Source: Winogradskyella aurantia
Lineage (GTDB): Bacteria > Bacteroidota > Bacteroidia > Flavobacteriales > Flavobacteriaceae
Length of the DNA stretch: 64,000 nt
Direction of reading: 5' to 3'
NCBI RefSeq assembly: GCF_002266855.1
Contig: NZ_NGJN01000003.1
Span: forward strand, 62,001-126,000
In this document: piece after piece, positions 19,660 to 27,241 of the stretch
Numbering within the stretch: position 1 is the first letter of the stretch
Layout: the number at the start of each line of letters is the position of its first letter
Program-made: the position numbers and the translations under genes
The notes under the pieces: generated by a model
Seen by the model: the letters and a program-made list of their open reading frames with translations, nothing else
Told to the model about the DNA's origin: nothing
The model's database searches: none

Positions 19660-21999
19660 ATGAAAATAAAATCAATACCTAGTTTTGTTTTTTTGATTTT
19701 TATTATGATTCCCTTGCAGTTAATAAATGCTCAAAGGGAAAGAAATCAGTGGTATTTTGGTATGTTGGCAGGTATGAGATACAATGAAAATACCAACAGC
19801 TACAATAGCTTGACCAACAATAGTATAGAAAGACAAATAGTGCTAGGTCAAATTGAAGGACCTGACAATATTATCTGTGTTAGTGATGAGGAAGGTGAAC
19901 TTTTGTTTTATTCCGATGGAAGGATTTTTAAAAATTCACAGCACGAAAATATGGTCAACTCTCCAACAAATGAATACGCTGTGTGGGAATCTCAAGCGGC
20001 TGTAGCGAGAGATCCTGGAAATTCTAACCGATTTTATGTTTTCGTAAATATCCAAGATGGGTTATCAAGTAAGCTGACTTATACTATCGTTGACATGACA
20101 CTAGATAATGGTTTAGGCGGATTAGATCCAAACAACACCCATGTGGTAATGACTTCTCATGTAGGTCAGCATATGGTAACTGCTAGACATGCAAATGGAA
20201 AAGACATTTGGTTAATTTCCATACGTAGAGGAACTTATGTGTCTTATTTAATAACTGAAAACGGTATCTCCAGTACACCTGTAACTTCAAATGAAGGTGT
20301 AAGTTTTTTCGATGGTAATCTTGCAAATTTTGGAGTTATGGAAATATCGCCAGATAATAACTTAGTGGCAGCAGGATTTCCAGTACTTAGAAAATTATTC
20401 ATACTGGAGTTTGATGATTTAACTGGAAAACTAAAATTAGCATACGAAGAAGAGGATGAAACAGAAGCCACTGAACCATTTGTTGCGGTAGAGTTCTCGC
20501 CAAATAGCAAGGTTTTATATACCACTTATTTAAACTCTGGCATACAACAATATGATATATCGGATTTAGATAATATACCTCCTCGTATTGATATTACAAC
20601 AACAAGTTCAATCTATCCTTATCTTAAGCGTGGGCCAGATGGACAAATTTTCAGTATTGAAAGTTGGACGTCTTATATTGGTGCCATTCAAAATCCAGAT
20701 GTCATAGGACTTGGATGCGATTATAATAATAATGTATTAAGTGTTGGAGGTACCAATTTACTTGATTTACCAACCTTTTTACTACCTAAATTTCCAGAAG
20801 GCATTTCCTATATTAATATTTGTGAGGGCGAGACGACAGAATTGAATTATAGCACGTCACTTAGAGATGCCACATATCTATGGGATTTAGGTGATGGAAA
20901 TACTGCAAATGGGGAAAATATAAGCCATACATATGCCTCGCCAGGTACATACACGACTTCTGTAGAAGTCTATGACATTTCAAATACATTGATATATACA
21001 GACACTAAAGACATTACAATATATGCAACTCCGACTATTCCCAATTTAGACAATATATACCTTTGCTCAGAGGATACCAATATTTTCCTTGTTGATTACA
21101 ACTCCGAAATCTTGAGTGGTTTAGATTCTCAAATTTTTAGAGTTTCCTATTATTTGTCGGAGTTAGATGCCTTATTACAAAACAATAACGTTTTGGAATA
21201 TATTCCAGAAATTGGAACACAAACTATTTGGGTACGAGTAGAAAATGCGCTCAGTCCATCTTGCTTCGATATTTCTAATTTTGATATAATTACGCCTGAA
21301 TATATTACAATTGATATTCCCACCGAGCAATTTATTTGTGATGAACGTTCAGGACTTACCCTAGAGGCACCAGATGGTTTTATTAGTTATGAGTGGTCAA
21401 CAGGAGAAAATACCCAAAGTATTACGGTAACTTCAATAGGCTTTTATACGTTGACGGTTGTAAAAGATTTTGGAGAATTTACCTGTGAAGCCCAAACTAC
21501 AGTTTATGTAAATTTAGGTGATGCTGAACCTATTATTGAAGATATTAATGTATTAGATTGGAGCTTGGAACATAATTCCATAGAAATAATTTTAAGCGAG
21601 CCGGGTAATTATGAATACTCCATTGACGGAACTAATTATCAAAGTTCTCCTGTGTTTCTGAACTTACCACTACAAGATTATACAGTATACGTAAGAGATG
21701 CCAATTGTTTAAGGGAAGTTACAAGTGATACCCTTTATCTACTCTATTATAACAAGTTCTTCACCCCTAACGGGGATGGAAATAACGATTATTGGCAAGT
21801 TATCAATTCTAAACGAGAAGAAAATATAGAAATTAGTATTTACAACCGATATGGTAAGTTAATAGCCAAACTCAACCATTACGATATTGGATGGGACGGT
21901 ACATTTAACGGAGCTCCACTGCCATCATCAGATTACTGGTTTAAGGTTGTACGTTCTAACGGAAAAGTTCACTCCGGCAATTTTACTTTAAAGAGATAA
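19660..21999 (+). CDS. Secreted type IX cargo protein with PKD domain and gliding-motility-type C-terminal domain
   Basis: This 779-residue protein begins with a signal peptide (residues 1-25, ending INAQ). Residues about 30-380 contain repeated short motifs suggesting a beta-propeller (for example EFSPNSKVLYTTYLNSGIQQ). A PKD domain lies near 390-455 (YLWDLGDGNTANG...HTYASPGTYT). Ig-like beta segments follow to about 690. The C-terminus (about 700-779) is the type IX sorting/gliding-motility domain, with FFTPNGDGNNDYW, ISIYNRYGKLI, GWDGTFNG and GNFTLKR. It should be exported by Sec, moved across the outer membrane by the type IX system, and be surface-attached or released. The gene sits between the two copies of the thioredoxin fragment. 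Its ligand is unknown. Confidence 0.9.
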   Translation: MKIKSIPSFVFLIFIMIPLQLINAQRERNQWYFGMLAGMRYNENTNSYNSLTNNSIERQIVLGQIEGPDNIICVSDEEGELLFYSDGRIFKNSQHENMVNSPTNEYAVWESQAAVARDPGNSNRFYVFVNIQDGLSSKLTYTIVDMTLDNGLGGLDPNNTHVVMTSHVGQHMVTARHANGKDIWLISIRRGTYVSYLITENGISSTPVTSNEGVSFFDGNLANFGVMEISPDNNLVAAGFPVLRKLFILEFDDLTGKLKLAYEEEDETEATEPFVAVEFSPNSKVLYTTYLNSGIQQYDISDLDNIPPRIDITTTSSIYPYLKRGPDGQIFSIESWTSYIGAIQNPDVIGLGCDYNNNVLSVGGTNLLDLPTFLLPKFPEGISYINICEGETTELNYSTSLRDATYLWDLGDGNTANGENISHTYASPGTYTTSVEVYDISNTLIYTDTKDITIYATPTIPNLDNIYLCSEDTNIFLVDYNSEILSGLDSQIFRVSYYLSELDALLQNNNVLEYIPEIGTQTIWVRVENALSPSCFDISNFDIITPEYITIDIPTEQFICDERSGLTLEAPDGFISYEWSTGENTQSITVTSIGFYTLTVVKDFGEFTCEAQTTVYVNLGDAEPIIEDINVLDWSLEHNSIEIILSEPGNYEYSIDGTNYQSSPVFLNLPLQDYTVYVRDANCLREVTSDTLYLLYYNKFFTPNGDGNNDYWQVINSKREENIEISIYNRYGKLIAKLNHYDIGWDGTFNGAPLPSSDYWFKVVRSNGKVHSGNFTLKR

Positions 22000-22017
22000 T
22001 ACACTGGAGCAACCATT

Positions 22018-22296
22018 TTGTTGCAGAGTATTACGCATTACAAAAATCGTATTTCTTCAGTTCAAGATTTTATTAATGAAAACAAGTACGATTTTGAAGT
22101 TCTCATTGATCCAAAGGAAGAAAATGGCAGTAGTCACGAAATTGCCAAGAAATATAATATCTCAGGTATCCCTACTAAAGTAATTATTGGGCCGAGTGGC
22201 CGCATAAAATTTAAAGATGTTGGTTACAGCGGCTCTAATGATAAGCTTTTAAACAAAATTGATGGGATGATTCAAATGTTGAAATCAGCGCCATAA
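22018..22296 (+). pseudogene. Remnant 3' end of a TlpA-type thioredoxin lipoprotein gene
   Basis: The frame starts at an unconvincing TTG only 18 bases after the preceding stop and encodes 92 residues. From about residue 8 it matches the last 85 residues of the 627-residue lipoprotein (NRISSVQDFINENKYDFEV...). It lacks the signal peptide, the helical region and the WCGPC active site, so it cannot be a working thioredoxin. The middle is nearly identical to the intact gene, while both ends differ. That fits a former tandem paralogue that lost its 5' part and was partly homogenised by gene conversion. Confidence 0.85.
22060..22271 (+). repeat. Copy 2 of the 212-base direct repeat
   Basis: This is the partner of 18963-19174. 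The few substitutions are mostly synonymous or conservative (for example Asp to Glu, Asn to Ser), which points to a recent common origin or recent gene conversion. Confidence 0.9.
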
Positions 22297-22310
22297 TAGT
22301 TACCATTAAT

Positions 22311-22354
22311 AATAACAAAAAAGGAAAGCAAATTTGCTTTCCTTTTTTGTTATT
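22311..22354. terminator. Bidirectional terminator, perfect 44-base palindrome
   Basis: The two 22-base arms are exact reverse complements with no spacer. GC-containing GGAAAGCAAA / TTTGCTTTCC cores are flanked by A runs on the left and T runs on the right, so a U-tailed hairpin forms on either strand. It separates the plus-strand remnant gene from the converging minus-strand SPFH gene. Confidence 0.9.
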
Positions 22355-22375
22355 ATATCTGTGAGATTACTCAAT

Positions 22376-23110
22376 TTAATTTTTATTTCTAGGCAACACC
22401 TCTTCAGGAAATGGGAACAAGATTGTAGAATTTTTCTCTGCAGCGATATTAGATAACGTTTGATACAAGCGCAATTTTATTGCAGATGGCGACTGGTCTA
22501 TCTTTTTACCTGCTTGTAACAAGGCATCAGCTGCCTGTTCTTCCGCCTGGGCTAAAATAATACGTGCTCTTCGTGAACGTTCTGCCTCGGCCTGATTGGC
22601 CATCATACGCTTCATGTTTTCAGGAAGCTGAATATCCTTAATCTTAACATCAATAATGTCTATACCCCATTCTTTTGTTTCGATTTCGACAATAGATTTT
22701 ATGTTTTTACCCATTTCTTCGCGCTTGGATAAAATAGTGTCTAATTCTACCTTACCACACACATCACGCAGTGCTGCCTGGGATAATTGTGAGATGGCAA
22801 ATTGAAATTCCTCAACTTCCAATACCGCCATCTCAGGATCCACAACCTTAAAAAAGACTACACCGTCAATGCTACATGGCACGTTATCCTCGGTCATGAC
22901 CTCTTGAGACACAATATTTATGGTAATCACCCTCACATCTACAATTTGAATGGTTTCTACAAGCGGTATAATCCATCTAAAACCAGGTTTAAGTGTTCCT
23001 ACATACTTACCAAATCTAAATTTTAAGGCGCGTTTGTACTCAAAAATAATGCGTATTCCAGCTAATAGAAATAGGATGACAAGTATCGAAATAAAATATA
23101 AGGTGCTCAT
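22376..23110 (-). CDS. SPFH-domain slipin/stomatin-like membrane protein
   Basis: This 244-residue protein has one N-terminal membrane helix (about residues 1-22) followed by an SPFH/band 7 domain. Typical stomatin features are the segment RFGKYVGTLKPGFRWIIPLVE, the stretch DVRVITINIVSQEVMTEDNV and the helix MKRMMANQAEAERSRRARII. These proteins oligomerise on the inner membrane, scaffold membrane domains and often regulate partner proteases or channels. No NfeD-type partner is adjacent, so it appears to be a stand-alone slipin. It is divergently oriented from the lipoprotein gene at 23270. Confidence 0.88.
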   Translation of the reverse strand: MSTLYFISILVILFLLAGIRIIFEYKRALKFRFGKYVGTLKPGFRWIIPLVETIQIVDVRVITINIVSQEVMTEDNVPCSIDGVVFFKVVDPEMAVLEVEEFQFAISQLSQAALRDVCGKVELDTILSKREEMGKNIKSIVEIETKEWGIDIIDVKIKDIQLPENMKRMMANQAEAERSRRARIILAQAEEQAADALLQAGKKIDQSPSAIKLRLYQTLSNIAAEKNSTILFPFPEEVLPRNKN

Positions 23111-23210
23111 AAGACTATGGATTTGTAAATTATAGTCTTACAAGATGGCACTAAAACGGCATTTAAAAAATGACTTTCATCATAGGTCTAAGTATTAGTT
23201 AAGTCTTCTT

Positions 23211-23241
23211 TTGAATAAGACACTCTTTATCTTTATGTTTA
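23211..23241 (+). promoter_or_regulatory. Candidate promoter for the 23270 lipoprotein gene
   Basis: TTG at 23211-23213 is followed after 20 bases by TATGTTTA at 23234-23241, one base from the Bacteroidota -7 consensus TAnnTTTG. The start codon is 28 bases downstream. Confidence 0.4.
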
Positions 23242-23269
23242 TTACGTCATTAAATCCAAATAAAATCGA

Positions 23270-23740
23270 ATGAAAAAACGTATTTACACCGTCCTTATTA
23301 GCACCATAATGGTAGTTTTACTCCAATCATGTAATAATGATGATGATACGGTATCCTTACCAGATTTAAATAATGAAATTTCCATAGACGGAACAATTTA
23401 TTCTATAGCTGGGCCTGGAATTTTGCAGTCATACGGAGAAAATTCGGACGGAAGCTTTGATAGAGATATTGAAATTTTTGCTGAGGATTTATTTGTGGAA
23501 TTTGACTTAAACACGCCTTCTGTAACAGGTGTGTCTGAAGGTACGTATACCTTTTCAGCAACAAGGGAAGCCGTAACATTTTTCAGCGTAGAAATCGATA
23601 ATAATTCTGATATATTTTATAGTCCGCAACTGGGAACGGTTGTAGTTAGTGTTAATGGCGACACTACTACGGTTACATTTAATCTAACGGCACAAGATGG
23701 AACGGCCATTAGAGGGCAATGGAATGGCACCCTACAATAA
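23270..23740 (+). CDS. Small lipoprotein of unknown function
   Basis: This 156-residue protein has a lipoprotein signal peptide with Cys21 (LLQSC), followed by an acidic stretch NNDDD typical of flavobacterial surface lipoproteins. The rest is beta-rich and low in charge, ending with QDGTAIRGQWNGTLQ. I do not recognise the family. It stands alone between a divergent SPFH gene and a convergent dehydrogenase gene. Confidence 0.75.
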   Translation: MKKRIYTVLISTIMVVLLQSCNNDDDTVSLPDLNNEISIDGTIYSIAGPGILQSYGENSDGSFDRDIEIFAEDLFVEFDLNTPSVTGVSEGTYTFSATREAVTFFSVEIDNNSDIFYSPQLGTVVVSVNGDTTTVTFNLTAQDGTAIRGQWNGTLQ

Positions 23741-23744
23741 AGAC

Positions 23745-23788
23745 ATGACGTTTTAAATACTGAGATTGGCTTAAGTAATAAACGTCAT
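23745..23788. terminator. Terminator-like hairpin between convergent genes
   Basis: ATGACGTTT at 23745-23753 pairs perfectly with AAACGTCAT at 23780-23788 across a 26-base loop. The T tract is weak on both sides. It lies between converging stop codons at 23740 and 23795. Confidence 0.5.
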
Positions 23789-23794
23789 AATTCC

Positions 23795-24997
23795 TTATTT
23801 AACTTCAACATAATCCTGCAGATATTTAAAACGGTCTGTAAGCTTGCCGTTTTCCGTGATTTTAGAACGCTGCAAAATACCATTGGCATCACCATTAAAA
23901 AAGGCAGGGATAACCTGGGTCAAAAACGTTTCGCCAAAGCCTTCACTAGCATCTTTTGGCAATTCACACGGTAAATTATCTACGGCCATCACCGTTATGG
24001 CTCCCTCCTCATCAAAAGCCACTTCTGATTCTGTTTGTGGGTCATATCCATAAAATGGTTGCTCAATAGTTGAGGGCCTAATAGTACTGGCAACAGGTCC
24101 ATCGATATCACAAGAAATATCAGCGACTAAATTAATATTGAAATCGGGATGCCTTGCATCTTCTCTGGTAAACAGATAGGGTGCCTTATTTCCGTAGAAA
24201 TGTCCGGCAATAAACATGTCGGTAACTTTTGCATAAGGCATGAAATTACTCTCATAATCAGTTGGATCCTTGTAAAACTCTAAACGGTCCCCGACTTTAC
24301 CATCTTTACGCTTGGCATATTCCATGACATCTACCCTACAATATACGGGCTCTGTAAATTGAGACGTTAAATAAAGTGCATCACTCACTTCCTTAACTCC
24401 GAGGTGGTCTAAAATCTCAGCCGCACCATTGGCCACCTTCCCTGTTCCTGAAAGTAATATTTTTATGTTAGGAAGGGTGATTTTATCAAGTTCTGTCTTT
24501 ACCGCATATAAATCTGCCAAAGCTTCCACTTTTGGTAATTTAAATAAGCCATCACGCAGTCCTAAGGCCCTAAACCCATTATAAGCTCCAACCAATCCGG
24601 CATAACGGCCAAAACCAATTAGTCTATAACCGTTAACGTCGACAATAGTCTCGTGGTCATAGAGGTCAATGTTTTTGTCTAGTATAGCTTTTAATAAATT
24701 CCTATTGTAAGGCTGCTTTTTTATAGTATGGGAAAAGAAAAAATATGTTTTATTTGGCACTAGGGCTTCAATCGGAACCTCTTTTACACCAATCATAACG
24801 TCAGCACCTGACACATCATCTGACACCGCGAATCCATATTTTTCGTAGGCCTCATCTGGAAAAATTCGAATATCAGATGACTCAACGACAAACTCTGCCT
24901 GGGGAAATCTGGTTCTAACTTCAGCTAAGGTTTTTGGTGAAAACACGACACGTCTATCGGGTGGGTTCTTGCGTTCTTTAATTATTGCAAACTTCAT
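23795..24997 (-). CDS. NAD(P)-dependent oxidoreductase, alanine dehydrogenase / saccharopine dehydrogenase-like
   Basis: This 400-residue protein has the N-terminal fold of the alanine dehydrogenase/transhydrogenase family (MKFAIIKERKNPPDRRVVFSP) and a Rossmann segment ILLSGTGKVANGAAEIL near the middle. Other conserved-looking stretches are LIGFGRYAGLVGAYNG and VADISCDIDGP. It resembles the lysine-oxoglutarate reductase/saccharopine dehydrogenase type, which makes or cleaves a secondary amine with NAD(P)H. The substrate cannot be told from sequence. It is a single gene, divergent from ssrA. Confidence 0.8.
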   Translation of the reverse strand: MKFAIIKERKNPPDRRVVFSPKTLAEVRTRFPQAEFVVESSDIRIFPDEAYEKYGFAVSDDVSGADVMIGVKEVPIEALVPNKTYFFFSHTIKKQPYNRNLLKAILDKNIDLYDHETIVDVNGYRLIGFGRYAGLVGAYNGFRALGLRDGLFKLPKVEALADLYAVKTELDKITLPNIKILLSGTGKVANGAAEILDHLGVKEVSDALYLTSQFTEPVYCRVDVMEYAKRKDGKVGDRLEFYKDPTDYESNFMPYAKVTDMFIAGHFYGNKAPYLFTREDARHPDFNINLVADISCDIDGPVASTIRPSTIEQPFYGYDPQTESEVAFDEEGAITVMAVDNLPCELPKDASEGFGETFLTQVIPAFFNGDANGILQRSKITENGKLTDRFKYLQDYVEVK

Positions 24998-25095
24998 AGG
25001 GCTTTATCTAAGTACTGACATAACTGCCAATTTGTATAATGGAACAATTTTTGCACGAAAATAATAGGATTTATGAGGTTGCACAACTTTTTTCG

Positions 25096-25103
25096 TAACT
25101 TCG
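25096..25103 (+). promoter_or_regulatory. Candidate -7 box for ssrA
   Basis: TAACTTCG resembles TAnnTTTG with one change and lies 35 bases before the mature tmRNA 5' end, leaving room for a processed leader. The same TAACTTCGC string occurs upstream of rhlE on the other strand (54496-54503). Confidence 0.35.
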
Positions 25104-25137
25104 CAATCCTTTTAAATAAAAGGAATTTATCATTTAT

Positions 25138-25531
25138 GGGGTCGACTGGTTTTGACAGCGAGATTAATTAAATGGTAAGCACGTCGTGTAATGGTATTGA
25201 GACACGTAAAAGGCTAGACCAAACTTTAAACGGCGAGAATAACTACGCTTTAGCTGCGTAATCTGAATTATAGTAAGATTGTGCTAGTTCCTACTAGGTA
25301 GGAAGGCTAAATGTCTCCAGAAAGCCTTGGTTGGTGGCGTTCTATTTTGAGGCATCGTAAAAATTAACCAAGATTGGACAGTGCTTCGATGTCCTTTCGA
25401 GATTTAGAAGCTAAGCTGTAAGTAGGCTGTTTTTTGTCAGCTTACAGTCTAAAACCAAGAAAAAACTAAACGTGTAGAAAGCTCTTTGGTTACTTGTTTG
25501 GACGAGGGTTCGAATCCCTCCGACTCCACCA
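25138..25531 (+). ncRNA. ssrA: Transfer-messenger RNA (tmRNA)
   Basis: The 5' end GGGGTCGACTGG and 3' end CGACTCCACCA form the alanyl acceptor stem (GGGGUCG pairs with CGACUCC, CCA encoded). A T-arm GGTTCGAATCC lies at 25508-25518. The tag frame runs from GGC at 25232 to the TAA at 25259-25261 and encodes GENNYALAA after the tRNA-borne alanine. It rescues stalled ribosomes and marks the nascent chain for proteolysis. Length (394 bases) and one-piece form are normal. Confidence 0.97.
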
Positions 25532-25533
25532 AC

Positions 25534-25582
25534 GCCCTACAAAGCTTTAAGATAATTAAAAGCGAGGTAGGGCTTTTTATTT
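25534..25582 (+). terminator. Terminator of ssrA
   Basis: GCCCTAC at 25534-25540 pairs with GTAGGGC at 25567-25573, followed by a T-rich run. Confidence 0.8.
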
Positions 25583-25607
25583 TTTAGGGGACTTATTCAA
25601 CACTTTT

Positions 25608-26396
25608 ATGACCAACAAAATTTATCAAGTCGACGCTTTTACCAAAAGTCTTTTTGGTGGAAATCCTGCTGCGGTTTGCCCTTTAGACAAATGGCTTAGT
25701 GATGATTTATTACAAAACATAGCTCTGGAGAATAACCTTTCTGAAACAGCCTTTTATGTTAAGGATGGAGCTAAATACCACATTAGGTGGTTTACACCTG
25801 AGGTTGAAGTAGATCTATGTGGTCATGCAACACTAGCAACAGCGTACGTGCTTTTTAATGAAGAGGACCATATTGGAGACACCATTCAATTATATTCCAA
25901 AAGAAGTGGTGAGTTAACCGTTACAAAACATGGTGATTGGTTGACTTTAAATTTTCCCACAGACCAATTAAAGGAAATTGTACTAACTGATGCTTTATGG
26001 AGTGGATTTAATATTAGACCTAAGGCTGTATTAAAAGGAAAGACGGATTATCTATTTGTATTTGAAGATGAAAATGAGATAAAAAATCTTAACCCAGACT
26101 TTATTGAAATTGGAAAATTAGATTGCAGAGGTATCATAGTAACAGCCAAGGGAAGTGAAGTCGATTTTGTTTCTCGTTTCTTTACTCCTCAATGTGGCAT
26201 AAATGAAGACCCGGTTACAGGGTCAGCACACACTACACTAACACCCTATTGGGCTAAGGAACTTAACAAACTAGAATTAACTGCGAAACAAATTTCCGCA
26301 CGTGAAGGCTATTTAAAATGTAAACTCGTTAATACTCGTGTTGAAATTAGCGGACACGCTAGACTCTACATGGTTGGCAAAATTACCTTAAGCTAA
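25608..26396 (+). CDS. PhzF-family isomerase/epimerase
   Basis: This 262-residue protein matches the PhzF fold, two related halves with the active site between them. Landmarks are the N-terminal QVDAFTKSLFGGNPAAVC, catalytic Glu46 in NNLSETAF, WFTPEVEVDLCGHATLA, and in the second half RFFTPQCGINEDPVTGSAH. Family members isomerise small metabolites; without a phenazine locus nearby the substrate here is unknown. It starts 25 bases after the ssrA terminator T run. Confidence 0.93.
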   Translation: MTNKIYQVDAFTKSLFGGNPAAVCPLDKWLSDDLLQNIALENNLSETAFYVKDGAKYHIRWFTPEVEVDLCGHATLATAYVLFNEEDHIGDTIQLYSKRSGELTVTKHGDWLTLNFPTDQLKEIVLTDALWSGFNIRPKAVLKGKTDYLFVFEDENEIKNLNPDFIEIGKLDCRGIIVTAKGSEVDFVSRFFTPQCGINEDPVTGSAHTTLTPYWAKELNKLELTAKQISAREGYLKCKLVNTRVEISGHARLYMVGKITLS

Positions 26397-26557
26397 TCTA
26401 GGGTTGTATCACTTTCAGAATATTGTATTTGGTTATAAAAAGATTCATCCAAAATATTAATCTTGATATTCTATTGTTCTTAATCCAGGAATGATCAATA
26501 TCATTTTAAACCTAAACTCTGTATTGTATTTTTAGGAATAACTTAAATACCAAACAG

Positions 26558-27160
26558 ATGAAAACGGCAGAAAACACCAAAATTATTGACAAGGCTGTTG
26601 ACTTTCTAAGAAAGGCAGCCGTTGAATTAGAAGAGTTCCAAGTACAAGCATCTTTAGGAAAAGCAGAATTAGAGGATACGTATGAGGATACAAAGAAGAA
26701 ATTCAACCAATTCATTCACGATTCTAAATTCAAAATGAAACAAGGCAAAGATAAGTATGACGATATGAGGACATTATTTGATGAGCTCATAGTACAACTT
26801 AATCTTGGAAAAGCTGAAACTGTTGATGCCTTTAAGGAACAAAAGCGCAAAATACTTGCAAAGCTTCATGATATTGAAGTAAAGGTAAAGACGAATGAAA
26901 CCTTAAATAATTTTTACAAGCAATTGCTTTTAGATATTGAAATGTTCAAAGTAAAATTAGAAATTCTAGAGAGCAACCTTGAAAAAGGCAAAGACAATTT
27001 CAAAGCCAACTACGATAAAGGAAAACAGGAGTTTTTAGAATTCGTTGAAAAATTTAAAAATAAATATGAGAAGAAAAAAGAGGAAACTCCCTGGGAAAAT
27101 TTCCAAGGGGAGATGACTGAGGCACTACGCCATTTTAAACAAGCCTTTACCAAGTCGTAA
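26558..27160 (+). CDS. Coiled-coil protein with three internal repeats, unknown function
   Basis: This 200-residue, highly charged protein is almost entirely helical. It has three related segments of about 60-70 residues marked by EFQVQASLGKAELEDTYED, ELIVQLNLGKAETVDAFKE and ILESNLEKGKDNFKANYDK. There is no signal peptide or membrane helix. The amphipathic repeat resembles apolipoprotein- or phasin-like surface-binding helices; this is inference from pattern only. The next genes on the opposite strand are a UbiB-like kinase and another helical protein. Confidence 0.75.
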   Translation: MKTAENTKIIDKAVDFLRKAAVELEEFQVQASLGKAELEDTYEDTKKKFNQFIHDSKFKMKQGKDKYDDMRTLFDELIVQLNLGKAETVDAFKEQKRKILAKLHDIEVKVKTNETLNNFYKQLLLDIEMFKVKLEILESNLEKGKDNFKANYDKGKQEFLEFVEKFKNKYEKKKEETPWENFQGEMTEALRHFKQAFTKS

Positions 27161-27183
27161 GACTGTTGTGGGCAATTTTAATT

Positions 27184-27237
27184 ATGGTCTGTAAAACAAT
27201 CTAGCATAACTAAACTATTTTACAGACCATGTTTTTT
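27184..27237 (+). terminator. Terminator of the coiled-coil gene
   Basis: A 13-base perfect stem (27184-27196 with 27218-27230, ATGGTCTGTAAAA type) with a 21-base loop is followed by TTTTTT at 27232-27237. It lies between converging genes. Confidence 0.88.
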
Positions 27238-27241
27238 ATAA

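Noticed and set aside
22018-22296. Independent small thioredoxin-like gene
   Set aside because: It lacks the active-site motif and signal peptide and matches only the last 85 residues of the upstream lipoprotein, so it is a remnant.
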